A DNA stretch of 12,170 nucleotides from Nitrospirota bacterium (GCA_029879555.1 JAOUQB010000035.1:1-12170); one strand, 5' to 3'; counted from the stretch's first letter, positions 1 through 8,357 are shown. Translations and numbers: made by a program. Notes: generated by a model from the letters alone, not told the origin.

Positions 1-14
1 CGTTCACGATACAG

Positions 15-1412
15 TTATGAAGAAATAGTCGATGATGACTCGTACCGATCCCCCTCACGACGCTGAGGAGGCAGAACAGAATCAACGCCGGCGGAGGGAG
101 AATCCAAAGCCGTAGAATCTGGGAATATGGCCAGTTGATGAATCATCCTCAAATTCTCACGTACCACACCGCGGTTTCGGTGAATAACTGACAACGCTTT
201 TTCCCCCATTTGATCGGCTTCCACCGGATGTTCAATCAAGTGGAGGAGATGAGGGAGTAACGTATCAGGTTGATGGATTTGAATGGCCCCTCCAGCGTCA
301 AGGAGCTGACGCGCAAGATCCCGACAATGGTCCACATGTGGTCCAAAGACCACAGGTCGAGCCCATTGAGCTGGCTCTAACAGATTGTGCCCCCCAATAG
401 ATACAAAGGTGCCCCCAACCACCCCGAGCACTCCCACGCTATAGACATTGGGCAATTCCCCTCGCGAATCCAAAAGAATGACTCGGGGCAATTGATCATC
501 AATCGTCCCAGGTTGGCCATCGGTCATCTGACTGCGTCTGACACAGGTCAATCCATGACACCGAATGATATCTTCCAACCCTGAAGCCCGCTCAATATGC
601 CTGGGAGCCATCACGAGCACCACATGCTTCTGCGTCCGTGACAAATCCTGATAGGCCCGCAACAGAATTTCTTCCTCCTGTGGATGTGTACTTCCGGCCA
701 CAATCACCAATTCGAAATCCTTAATTCCCAATAGATGTCGAATGGTCTTTGTGACCTCCCTATGGTCTGAACGCTCAAATGATTGGTCAAATTTCATATT
801 GCCTGTCACATGAACATTCTTCGTTTTAGCGCCTAATTCTTTGATCCGCTCAGCATCTTGAGCGGTTTGCATCAACGCCATATCAAGCGACGCCCAAATT
901 GGCATCATGAAACGTTTCACTAACCGATATCGAGAAAACGAGCGGGAAGAAACTCGCCCATTCACCAGACATATCGGTACCTGCTGTTGATGAAGTCTGG
1001 TCAATAAATTTGGCCAAATTTCTGATTCCACCAATATAAACATGTGCGGGTTAAGTACTCGGACATACCGAGTCACGGCCCACCAGAAATCCAACGGGGC
1101 ATAACAATGAATGGCAATCCCCTGTAAGCGGTTGAGTACCATTTCCCGCCCAGTTTCCGTCACGGTGGAAACGACAAAGACTTGGTGGGGATCTTTCTCT
1201 TTCATCGCTCGGATTAACGGAACTACGGCAGTCACTTCACCCAAGGAGGCGGCATGAACCCACACCACTGGGCCAGACAGGCCCTGTAACCCACCCGGAA
1301 CTTTCCCCAATCTGGCAAGGATTCCTCGTTGACACCGCTTGGTTGTCAGAAGCAGTCCCATGACCATTGGGAAACTGGTGATCAGAATCATATTGTATAA
1401 AAACAAGAACAT
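15..1412 (-). CDS. waaA: 3-deoxy-D-manno-octulosonic acid (Kdo) transferase
   Basis: This enzyme transfers Kdo from CMP-Kdo to the lipid A precursor at the cytoplasmic face of the inner membrane (GT30 family). Seen, numbering from the longest frame (ATG at 1445): an N-terminal hydrophobic anchor, SLGE at 67-70 with the family's essential Glu, ESEIWPN at 140-146, NGRVSSRS at 162-169, GSTHPQEEE at 251-259, APRHIERA at 280-287 and GGTFVSIGGHNLLEPA at 344-359, in the usual order for WaaA. I place the start at the ATG at 1412 because the protein then begins MFLFLYN, like known WaaA proteins, and lies 7 bp after the preceding stop. The ATG at 1445 would add 11 residues and overlap the DUF374 gene; neither start has a strong ribosome binding site. 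The protein is about 465 residues, longer than the roughly 425 of E. coli, because of a polar C-terminal tail. Whether it adds one or two Kdo residues cannot be read from sequence. Confidence 0.95.
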   Translation of the reverse strand: MFLFLYNMILITSFPMVMGLLLTTKRCQRGILARLGKVPGGLQGLSGPVVWVHAASLGEVTAVVPLIRAMKEKDPHQVFVVSTVTETGREMVLNRLQGIAIHCYAPLDFWWAVTRYVRVLNPHMFILVESEIWPNLLTRLHQQQVPICLVNGRVSSRSFSRYRLVKRFMMPIWASLDMALMQTAQDAERIKELGAKTKNVHVTGNMKFDQSFERSDHREVTKTIRHLLGIKDFELVIVAGSTHPQEEEILLRAYQDLSRTQKHVVLVMAPRHIERASGLEDIIRCHGLTCVRRSQMTDGQPGTIDDQLPRVILLDSRGELPNVYSVGVLGVVGGTFVSIGGHNLLEPAQWARPVVFGPHVDHCRDLARQLLDAGGAIQIHQPDTLLPHLLHLIEHPVEADQMGEKALSVIHRNRGVVRENLRMIHQLAIFPDSTALDSPSAGVDSVLPPQRREGDRYESSSTISS

Positions 1413-1419
1413 GAAGGTG

Positions 1420-2156
1420 TTACTCGTGGATAGCGGGGGAGTCATCGTTCATGGCATGAAGAAAGCTTTCCAAAGGATCGGACTGTTGAACGGCCAGATC
1501 GGCATGACCAGTTAAGGTATTCAAAGCTCGTTCCAACTTCATTCCCTGTTTAACCAAGGCTTCCTTCCCAAGGTCTGGCGCTATCCAGAGAGGATCTCCC
1601 CAAACAAACAAACCTTTCGTCCAAGGATAAGGGATTTGAAATCGGTCCCAACTTGAAAAGACTTTTTTTTTGAGCAGGCAAAGGTCAAGGGCACGATAGG
1701 GAAACCCGTCAGCTTGGCAAGTAAGATCACTCCCATTTGGACATGGCACGCCGGCCCACGAGGGCCATCAGGTGTGACAACCAGATCCTGCCCTTGGCGC
1801 CCCACGCTGACTAGCTCACGAAGTGCTTGTGCTCCCCTGCGTGAACTAGACCCTCGAATCGCCTGAAAACCAAATTGCTGCATGATGCTTGCAATCAACC
1901 CTCCATCCCGATGTTGACTGATGAGAATCGAAGCCATAGTCCCACGATAAGCCAAAGGCATCATCAGTTGGCGCCCATGCCAAAATGCGATAATGATCGG
2001 CATTCTTTTTCGCACGAACACATCAACCCCTTCCCCTCCGACAGTTGTCCAGGTCATGGTCTTCCCTAGGAGTCGAATACCCCACGACGCTATGACCGGA
2101 AGCACAGAGTGCGTTAACCAATTCACGACAGGCCTCTTAGTTGTCAGACGCTTCAT
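1420..2156 (-). CDS. DUF374 lysophospholipid acyltransferase-like protein, frame interrupted at an A9 run
   Basis: This is a DUF374 protein of the LPLAT acyltransferase superfamily, a likely inner-membrane acyltransferase. In a lipid A operon it is a candidate secondary (late) acyltransferase, as proposed for LpxJ-type proteins of epsilonproteobacteria; that role is inference. Seen: WHGR at 59-62 with the putative catalytic His, SQHRDG at 80-85, RGSSSRRG at 101-108 and TPDGPRGP at 128-135. The opening frame runs to a stop at 1581 (191 residues), but its last 26 residues are not family-like. The expected C-terminal part (SWDRFQIPYPWTKG and on) lies in the -1 frame and ends at 1420. The switch is at nine A residues on the coding strand (1663-1671). 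Joined there by a -1 shift the protein is about 245 residues, a normal length for the family. The start overlaps the msbA stop as ATGA. It may be a sequencing error, a real mutation, or slippage-controlled expression. Confidence 0.85.
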
Positions 2157-3904
2157 GTTGCCGAAAGCGGTTCGAGTTGGGTCAGTTGAAATTGCGTTTG
2201 ATACAAGCGTGTGTACAATCCGCCCTTTTGTAATAATTCGACATGGGTTCCTATTTCTTCAATACGTCCCCGCTGCATGACGACCAAACGATTCGCATGT
2301 TGAACCGTGGAAAGTCGATGAGCTATCACCAACGTGGTACGACCTTTCATAAGATTAGCCAGAGCTTGTTGCACAAGTTTTTCTGATTCAGAATCTAACG
2401 CAGACGTCGCTTCATCAAGAATCAAAATTGGAGGGTCTCGAAGAATAGCACGGGCAATGGCCAACCGCTGCCGCTGCCCCCCAGATAGCTTTAAACCATT
2501 TTCCCCAACAAAAGTTTCCAGCCCCTGGGGCAGTCGCTCAATAAATTCCCAAGCGTACGCGGCCCGTGCGGCCTCGACAATCTGTTCCTCCGTCGCATCC
2601 GGTCGCCCATAGGCAATATTATTTCGAATTAAATCATCAAATAACACCGTTTCTTGCGAAACAATCCCAATTTGTTGGCGCAAAGATGCTCGATCCGCTA
2701 ACCGAATATCAATTCCGTCAATAGTCACCGTTCCCTCAGTGGGCCGATAAAAACGTGGCACCAAACTCACCAAGGTTGTCTTACCGCTTCCACTCGCTCC
2801 AACTAAGGCCACCACCTCACCCACCTGCACGATGAGATTGACCTTATCTAAAGAAGGTTCCTTGGCCCCTTCATACGTAAAGGAGACATCCGAAAAAGTT
2901 AAGTGGCGTGTGATAGGAGGAAGAAGCTCCTTTCCTTCATCTTTTTCCAATTCACTATCAAGATCCAAAACAGAAAAGACTCGCTTGCCCCCTGCCAGGG
3001 CGCGTTGGATTGATGAATTGGCACCTGACATTTTTCGCACAGGCGCATACGCCATGAACAAGGCCGCCAGGAAGGAAAAGAAATCGCCAGATGTCATTTC
3101 TCCCGTAATCACAAGCCCCCCACCATACCAAATAATAAAGGCCACCCCACAGGCCCCGATAATTTCAAGCATCGGGGATGAAATGGCAGAAGCCTGGGAT
3201 GACTTGACTTGGACTCGTCGAAAAGCCTTGTTCATCTGAGCAAACCGTTCACCTTCTTTTTCTTCCTGCCCATAGGCTTTGACAATTTTTATCCCCGTAA
3301 ACGCCTCTTTGAGCACCGAGGCCATGCTGCCAATCGACTCCTGCCCTCGCCTGGAAAGATTTCGAATCCGTTTCCCCACACGAATCAAGACATAGGACGA
3401 GAGTGGCAGCAACACCAAGACCACAGAAGCCAATTCCCAATTCCGGTAAAACGCCACGCTAATTAACACAAGAAAGGTCAAGCCTTGTTGAAACATATCT
3501 TTAAGGACACTCGGTATGGCATTGGCCATTTCATTCACATCGCTCACCACGCGTGCCATCAATCGCCCTGAGCTATTTGCATCATGAAACCGTATGGGCA
3601 GGCGCACAATATGAATAAATAATTGTTGTCGCACATCGGCAATAAGCCATTGCCCAACATACCCCATCAAATACGATTGGCCATAGGAAAAGAGGGCTTT
3701 CAAAATCGTGACCCCTAAAAGAATAAGAGGTAACAACACAACAAGATTAGGATTGCGATCGATGAAAATTTCTTGCAACACAGGCCCCACAAGCCAGGCC
3801 GTGACACCCTGCAAAGCGGCAACACCTCCGGAAAAGAGAAACGCTAGAAGCAATCTGAACTTATAGGGCTTAAGGTAGGCGACGATACGCCATAAAATGT
3901 TCAT
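2153..3904 (-). CDS. msbA: Lipid A export ABC transporter, permease/ATPase (MsbA type)
   Basis: This is a homodimeric inner-membrane ABC exporter that flips core-lipid A from the cytoplasmic to the periplasmic leaflet using ATP. Seen: an N-terminal six-helix exporter domain (about 1-320) and a C-terminal nucleotide-binding domain with Walker A GASGSGKT at 369-376, Q-loop Gln417, signature LSGGQRQR at 473-480, Walker B ILILDE at 493-498 and switch His529. All ATPase residues are present. At 583 residues it matches the usual MsbA length (582 in E. coli). It shares an ATGA overlap with lpxB upstream (3901-3904) and with the DUF374 gene downstream (2153-2156), so translation is probably coupled. 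Half-transporters of this family also export other lipids or peptides, but the position between lpxB and waaA makes lipid A the natural substrate. Confidence 0.93.
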   Translation of the reverse strand: MNILWRIVAYLKPYKFRLLLAFLFSGGVAALQGVTAWLVGPVLQEIFIDRNPNLVVLLPLILLGVTILKALFSYGQSYLMGYVGQWLIADVRQQLFIHIVRLPIRFHDANSSGRLMARVVSDVNEMANAIPSVLKDMFQQGLTFLVLISVAFYRNWELASVVLVLLPLSSYVLIRVGKRIRNLSRRGQESIGSMASVLKEAFTGIKIVKAYGQEEKEGERFAQMNKAFRRVQVKSSQASAISSPMLEIIGACGVAFIIWYGGGLVITGEMTSGDFFSFLAALFMAYAPVRKMSGANSSIQRALAGGKRVFSVLDLDSELEKDEGKELLPPITRHLTFSDVSFTYEGAKEPSLDKVNLIVQVGEVVALVGASGSGKTTLVSLVPRFYRPTEGTVTIDGIDIRLADRASLRQQIGIVSQETVLFDDLIRNNIAYGRPDATEEQIVEAARAAYAWEFIERLPQGLETFVGENGLKLSGGQRQRLAIARAILRDPPILILDEATSALDSESEKLVQQALANLMKGRTTLVIAHRLSTVQHANRLVVMQRGRIEEIGTHVELLQKGGLYTRLYQTQFQLTQLEPLSAT

Positions 3905-5028
3905 AGACGAATCTCAGCCAAAATTATTTCTGCTGCGCGTCGTGACGCTCCCGGACTCCCTAAGGACTTCCGAAGAACCTGAAATTTTTCCTTCATCACA
4001 TGTTGTCGAGTTGAATCCCCTATTAGGACCAACGCTTCTTGAGCAATATTTTGAGCGGTCGCCCGTTCCTGCAGGATTTCCGGAACGAGTGCGGCTCCTG
4101 CCAATATATTCACTAGCCCAATATAGGGAATTGTAACCAGCCGTTTCCCTATTTGATAGGTCAGGCGTGAGGTCCGATACACCACAATCATGGGAGTCCC
4201 AATTAACGCAGCTTGAAGAGTTGCAGTGCCTGAAGCCACCAGGACAAGATCTGAGGCGGCCATCACTTCACTTGATTTTCCTTTAAACCGTTTAACAAAA
4301 GAGAACCCGCGAAGAAGTGGCTCGAGGAGTGAATCAGGAATCGAATCAGCTTGTGCCAGGATACATTGCGACTCCGGATATTGGCGCTGAATAATGTGGA
4401 ACGACTCTAGGAAGACCGGCAGCAAAGTCTGAACTTCTTTCGTGCGACTTCCAGGCAACAGGCCGACAACCATCTTCTCTGACTTTAAGCCTAAAACCTG
4501 TCTCGACTGCCTACCATCATAAGACTCTTCGAGTTCATCCAAAAGAGGATGCCCTACATAATCACATTCAATCCCCTCCTTTCGGAAATAGGATTCTTCG
4601 AAGGGCAGAATAGCCAATATCCGCTTAATGACTTTACGAATGAGGTGGAGTCGTCGACGTCCCCAAGCCCACACCTGGGGAGCAATGTAATAAATAATTC
4701 TTTGCGAGGATTTTGCGGCCGCTTTGGCCAAACGAAGATTCATCCCGGGACTATCAATGAGCACGATCGCATCAAAACGTGTATGTTTCACGACGGTCGA
4801 AAGTTGGCGAAGCGTTTTCCAGCCCGCCCACAATTGTTGGAAACCTGGTACACCCATGGCATCGACTCGGGCAATGTGTGGAAGCAACTGCACTCCAGCT
4901 TGCGCCATATGCCCTCCACCTACACCCACAAGGGTAATGGAGGGCTCCAATTCTCGCAACGCTCTCGCGAGTTGGGCACCATGAACATCTCCGGACGCTT
5001 CTCCAGTTACTAGTAAAAGTTTGGGCAT
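3901..5028 (-). CDS. lpxB: Lipid-A-disaccharide synthase
   Basis: LpxB (GT19) joins UDP-2,3-diacylglucosamine to lipid X (2,3-diacylglucosamine 1-phosphate) to form the lipid A disaccharide 1-phosphate at the cytoplasmic membrane surface. Seen: GEASGD at 9-14, the classic N-terminal LpxB motif; IDSPGMN at 91-97; YYIAPQVWAWG at 113-123; ILPFEESYF at 140-148; YVGHP at 157-161; LLPGSR at 190-195; and SGTATLQAAL at 266-275. The 375-residue length is typical (382 in E. coli). The gene follows the oxidoreductase after 38 bp and ends inside the msbA start. Its donor substrate comes from lpxA, and its acceptor lipid X is the product of LpxI, encoded three genes upstream. The ATG at 5028 has only a weak ribosome binding site, but the family motif begins just after it, so no shorter start is plausible. 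Confidence 0.96.
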   Translation of the reverse strand: MPKLLLVTGEASGDVHGAQLARALRELEPSITLVGVGGGHMAQAGVQLLPHIARVDAMGVPGFQQLWAGWKTLRQLSTVVKHTRFDAIVLIDSPGMNLRLAKAAAKSSQRIIYYIAPQVWAWGRRRLHLIRKVIKRILAILPFEESYFRKEGIECDYVGHPLLDELEESYDGRQSRQVLGLKSEKMVVGLLPGSRTKEVQTLLPVFLESFHIIQRQYPESQCILAQADSIPDSLLEPLLRGFSFVKRFKGKSSEVMAASDLVLVASGTATLQAALIGTPMIVVYRTSRLTYQIGKRLVTIPYIGLVNILAGAALVPEILQERATAQNIAQEALVLIGDSTRQHVMKEKFQVLRKSLGSPGASRRAAEIILAEIRL

Positions 5029-5066
5029 GTCCGATCAGATTGTACCAAGGTAGGTCAAGGCATCTG

Positions 5067-6032
5067 TTAATGGATTGACGAAGGCCGCTCCATCACAGAT
5101 TGGTGAATGAGGGACATGATATGACTCGCCATACGTAGTGCATCCACACCCTCTTGACCAGACACACCGTTGGCAGGTGCCCCTCCAAGGATAGCTTGAA
5201 CAAAACAGTCTAATTCTCTTGTTAAAGCATCACCATCCGTTCCAGAAATTTTTTGTGATTGAATTTCACGAACGCCCGACTCAGAAACATGGCAGGTATT
5301 AATCACACCTTCCTTTGTCCCTAAATCTACGGAAATATAACAATCTCGTTGATAGATCCGCAGTTTCCGTAACCGCCCTGTGGAAATTCGACTCGCCGTC
5401 AAATTCACCAAACAGCCAGATTCAAACACCATCCGAACATTCGCAATATCGGGATGCTCCGTATAGATCGGCAACCCTCTCGCTTCAATCTGGATTGTTC
5501 CACCGAGCCCTAAGGACAAAATTAAATCCAGATCATGGATCATCAAATCCCGGACAACATCCACATCAGTTCCTCGAGGTTGAAAAGGACTCAGGCGATG
5601 GCATTCGATAAAACTCGGTCGACGAATAGCAGGTCGAACCTGTTCCAGAATCGGATTAAACCGTTCCACATGACCCACGTGAAGAATCATTCCTTTGTCT
5701 TTGGCCAGTTGAACCAAATGTTCTCCTTCGGATGCCTCACTGGTAATCGGCTTCTCCACCAGCACATGGCAATTCTGATTCAAACAGGCCTGCACGACAG
5801 GGAAATGTACGGATGTGGGAACAGCCACACTTACCGCTTCGACCCGAGCCAATAAATCTGCCGGGTTGGAATAGAAGACCGTCTTGAATTCATCTGCCAA
5901 ATCCCGGCCACGTGAGACATCCGTATCACTGATCCCAACTAATGTGACGGAAGCCAGGGTCGAATAGATACGGGCATGATGACGTCCTAAATGACCGACA
6001 CCAATCACTCCAACTGGTAAAGGCTGCCTCAT
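5067..6032 (-). CDS. Gfo/Idh/MocA-family NAD-dependent oxidoreductase, possible UDP-GlcNAc 3-dehydrogenase (GnnA-like)
   Basis: This is a sugar dehydrogenase of the Gfo/Idh/MocA family. Seen, from the ATG at 6032: a Rossmann dinucleotide-binding motif GVIGVGHLG at 8-16, the family motif EKP at 93-95, GHVERFNP at 120-127, and RDLMIHDLDLI at 161-171 carrying the conserved His/Asp catalytic region. Length is 321 residues, normal for the family. A TTG directly upstream would add one residue; I prefer ATG. It sits between lpxI and lpxB. In Acidithiobacillus ferrooxidans a member of this family, GnnA, lies in the lipid A cluster and oxidises the 3-OH of UDP-GlcNAc so that the aminotransferase GnnB can make UDP-GlcNAc3N, giving amide-linked lipid A. 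GnnA is therefore the leading hypothesis, but no GnnB-type aminotransferase is present here, so the substrate is unproven. The family identity is firm; the function is inferred from context. Confidence 0.85.
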   Translation of the reverse strand: MRQPLPVGVIGVGHLGRHHARIYSTLASVTLVGISDTDVSRGRDLADEFKTVFYSNPADLLARVEAVSVAVPTSVHFPVVQACLNQNCHVLVEKPITSEASEGEHLVQLAKDKGMILHVGHVERFNPILEQVRPAIRRPSFIECHRLSPFQPRGTDVDVVRDLMIHDLDLILSLGLGGTIQIEARGLPIYTEHPDIANVRMVFESGCLVNLTASRISTGRLRKLRIYQRDCYISVDLGTKEGVINTCHVSESGVREIQSQKISGTDGDALTRELDCFVQAILGGAPANGVSGQEGVDALRMASHIMSLIHQSVMERPSSIH

Positions 6033-6140
6033 CAAGTGCTATTTGTTAAAGATACAGGAAGGGCTTTCTGTCAACATGCCACCAAGGACATGGACAAAAA
6101 CGTTCATCGAATCATCTTAGGACATACCTAGTTAGGCGGC

Positions 6141-6980
6141 CTATACCTGCGCGGATTTTCCAACAATTGAAATTCCTGCTTCCTTCGCAAGGGAGAAAAC
6201 CTCATCACGGTCAAGAATAACCGTCCTGCCTGCTTCTATCGCCAAAACCTTAGCCTGAACCGCCGTCATCGTTCGAATCGTTTGAGGACCAATGGCTGGC
6301 AAATCGAACCGCAAATCTTGATGAGGTTTTGTGCGTTTGACGACGACGGTTCCCTTCCCACCCAACGTCCCTCCACGAGTAATGGCCTCATCGGTCCCTT
6401 CGACAGCTTCCACGGCAACAATGACTTGGTTTTTCACGACTACACATTGGCCGATATCCAATTGTCCCAAAGTCATAAGAGCTTCCCAACCAAGCTGAAT
6501 ATCTTCCTCTTCTTTTTTGCTGGGCTTCCTACTCGTCAAATACCCTTCGTCGGCTAAAATTCCATCGAGGCCAAAGGTTGATTCACAAATCTCAATCCCT
6601 TCTCGCTCCAATTCCCCCGCCACCTCGCGAAGAATGGCATCATCTTTCCACTGTTTTAAACGGCTAAAGATGGCTAACGCTCGAAGATCCGGACGAAGGG
6701 TGGTAAACACATTGGTCTTCTTAATGCCGCCTAACATGACAGCTTGACGAACGCCATCCTGTTTCAATGCGGCAAGCGCTTTACTGAACTGTCCAATTTT
6801 TAGCCAGTGAATATGTTCAACGTGAGATTCGAGCTCGGGAAGGGTAGATCCAAGATGGGCAATAGCTGAAACAGTAAATCCTAATCGACGAACATTATCG
6901 GCAAAAATAATCGGAAATCGCCCATCTCCGGCAATCAGGCCAATCCGCTTGCTATCGTTCGGTGGGCTCACAGCTCGCAC
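6141..6980 (-). CDS. lpxI: UDP-2,3-diacylglucosamine pyrophosphatase (DUF1009)
   Basis: LpxI hydrolyses UDP-2,3-diacylglucosamine to lipid X and UMP, the step done by the unrelated LpxH in E. coli and LpxG in Chlamydia. Seen: GLIAGDGRFP at 14-23, GGIKKTN at 84-90, FGLDGIL near 136-142, the highly conserved EGTDEAITRGG at 194-204, and KPHQDLRFDLPAIG at 218-231, whose Asp226 corresponds to the aspartate shown to be needed in Caulobacter LpxI. The 279-residue length is typical. The start is a GTG at 6980, the first possible codon because an in-frame TGA lies just before it; a second GTG three codons later is an alternative. Neither has a strong ribosome binding site. The gene lies 19 bp after lpxA, so the next pathway gene follows directly apart from the unlinked lpxC and lpxD steps. 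Confidence 0.95.
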   Translation of the reverse strand: MRAVSPPNDSKRIGLIAGDGRFPIIFADNVRRLGFTVSAIAHLGSTLPELESHVEHIHWLKIGQFSKALAALKQDGVRQAVMLGGIKKTNVFTTLRPDLRALAIFSRLKQWKDDAILREVAGELEREGIEICESTFGLDGILADEGYLTSRKPSKKEEEDIQLGWEALMTLGQLDIGQCVVVKNQVIVAVEAVEGTDEAITRGGTLGGKGTVVVKRTKPHQDLRFDLPAIGPQTIRTMTAVQAKVLAIEAGRTVILDRDEVFSLAKEAGISIVGKSAQV

Positions 6981-6999
6981 TCACTTTGCCAGGCCTGCA

Positions 7000-7809
7000 C
7001 TACTCTTCATCATCGTCAAGCTCTCGAGAAGAGACCTGACAGATTCCACGACTCGTACTTTCAAGGAAGGTCAACAAACTCAACACATCGGTGCTCTCTC
7101 CATATTCATTCCGGGCTAACTTAATCGCCTCCTGAAGACGATGGCCTTGCCGAAACAAGAGCTCAAACGCCGCCTTCAACGTGGCCATCCTGACCGCCGA
7201 AAACCCATGACGGCGTAACGCAATCGTATTGAGCCCGAACATCTGCGCACGATACCCTCCAGCAGCTCGAATGAAGGGTGGCACATCTCGACCTAGGGCC
7301 GAACATCCGCCAACCATGGCATATTCACCAATTCTGACATATTGGTGCACGCCAACTAATCCACCAATCACAACCGAATTACCCACCGAGACATGTCCAG
7401 CTAGATTTGCCGCATTCGCCATCACAATATGGTTGCCTAACTCACAATCATGAGCCACATGCGTATAGGCCATCAAAAAATTATGGTGACCGATCCTGGT
7501 GATGCCATTACCAAATACTGTGCCCCGATTGATTGTCACATTTTCACGAAAAATATTATGATCGCCAATACAGACTTTGGTGGGCTCATCTTTATATTGT
7601 AAATGCTGTGGAGGAGTGCCAATGGACACAAAAGGAGAAATCCGGCAACACCGGCCAATTTCCGTGTGTCCTTCAATACACACATGAGCGGATAATTCCG
7701 TTTGATCGCCAATGATCACATGTTCACCAATCACACAATATGGACCAATACTAATATCTTCTCCAATATTCGCTTTGGGATGCACAATGGCCGTAGGATG
7801 AATATTCAT
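7000..7809 (-). CDS. lpxA: Acyl-ACP--UDP-N-acetylglucosamine O-acyltransferase
   Basis: LpxA performs the first step of lipid A synthesis: transfer of a 3-hydroxyacyl chain from acyl-ACP to the 3-position of UDP-GlcNAc in the cytoplasm, as a left-handed beta-helix homotrimer. Seen: hexapeptide repeats through roughly residues 1-185 (IHPTAIVHPKANIGEDISIG and onward), the catalytic His120 in VAHDCELGNH (E. coli His125), VHQYVRIG at 154-161, and a C-terminal helical part with LRRHGFS at 198-204. The residue matching the E. coli acyl-chain ruler Gly173 is Gly168 in MVGGCS, which by homology suggests a long (about C14) hydroxyacyl chain. Length is 269 residues against 262 in E. coli; the excess is an acidic C-terminal tail (LDDDEE). 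The ATG at 7809 has only a weak ribosome binding site but begins the first hexapeptide repeat. If the neighbouring oxidoreductase is GnnA, this LpxA would be expected to accept a 3-amino sugar. Confidence 0.97.
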   Translation of the reverse strand: MNIHPTAIVHPKANIGEDISIGPYCVIGEHVIIGDQTELSAHVCIEGHTEIGRCCRISPFVSIGTPPQHLQYKDEPTKVCIGDHNIFRENVTINRGTVFGNGITRIGHHNFLMAYTHVAHDCELGNHIVMANAANLAGHVSVGNSVVIGGLVGVHQYVRIGEYAMVGGCSALGRDVPPFIRAAGGYRAQMFGLNTIALRRHGFSAVRMATLKAAFELLFRQGHRLQEAIKLARNEYGESTDVLSLLTFLESTSRGICQVSSRELDDDEE

Positions 7810-7891
7810 GCTGTTCTCGTTTCACATTGGGAAAATTGGGGAATCGCACCAAGACTAGAATTCAAAAAAAACAGGCACCATTTCTTCGACA

Positions 7892-8344
7892 TTAATCTTC
7901 CACGTCACTTTTCACCATCGCCGTCATTTCCGCCTCACAGACCAATGAGGATTCAACAAGAATGCTTCCGGACATTTTCCAAAACGGGTCCTTCCTCCTC
8001 ACGACCTCAACCACCACACGCAATTGATCCCCTGGAACGACCGGGCGACGAAATTTCGCTTTTTCGATACCCGTAAGAAAGACGGTTGGGCGACCTTTTC
8101 CTTCAGCGGTCTTTCGAGCTAACACCCCACCAACTTGGGCCATCACCTCAAGAAGCAACACACCGGGCATTATCGGCTGCCCAGGGAAATGTCCCTGAAA
8201 AAATTCTTCATTGGCGGTGACATTTTTAATCCCAACAATCCGTGTGGCTTCGTCCAATTCAAGGATTCGATCAACTAACAAAAACGGGTATCGATGCGGA
8301 AGTAAGGCTTGAATAGCGAGAATATCTAATTCCCCTTGAGCCAT
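7892..8344 (-). CDS. fabZ: 3-hydroxyacyl-ACP dehydratase
   Basis: FabZ dehydrates 3-hydroxyacyl-ACP to trans-2-enoyl-ACP in fatty acid elongation. It competes with LpxA for the same hydroxyacyl-ACP, which is why the two genes are commonly adjacent. Seen: LLPHRYPFLLVDRI at 14-27, the hot-dog-fold helix with catalytic His52 in GHFPGQPIMPG and Glu66 in LLLEVMAQ, and KAKFRRPVVPGDQL at 95-108. At 150 residues it is complete and of normal length. The ATG at 8344 has a strong AGGAGGA ribosome binding site six bases upstream, the best in the cluster. It is separated from the OmpH-like gene by 78 bp and from lpxA by 82 bp. In many genomes lpxD sits just before fabZ; it does not here. Confidence 0.97.
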   Translation of the reverse strand: MAQGELDILAIQALLPHRYPFLLVDRILELDEATRIVGIKNVTANEEFFQGHFPGQPIMPGVLLLEVMAQVGGVLARKTAEGKGRPTVFLTGIEKAKFRRPVVPGDQLRVVVEVVRRKDPFWKMSGSILVESSLVCEAEMTAMVKSDVED

Positions 8345-8350
8345 ATAAGT

Positions 8351-8357
8351 TCCTCCT
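8351..8357 (-). promoter_or_regulatory. Strong ribosome binding site of fabZ
   Basis: AGGAGGA on the minus strand lies six bases before the fabZ ATG. It fixes that start and is much stronger than the sites of most other genes in the cluster, several of which have almost none. Confidence 0.85.

Noticed and set aside
4549..5013. 154-codon plus-strand open frame opposite lpxB
   Set aside because: It lies wholly antisense to a gene with full family motifs, has no recognisable domain, and looks like a chance open frame.
6036..6140. Possible small gene or terminator between lpxI and the oxidoreductase
   Set aside because: No plausible reading frame is present, and the imperfect ACAGGAA/TTTCTGT hairpin has no U-tract and a mismatch on the transcribed strand.
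7864..7871. T8 run (minus strand) between fabZ and lpxA as an intrinsic terminator
   Set aside because: No convincing GC-rich stem lies just before it, and terminating there would cut the lipid A genes off from their promoter.
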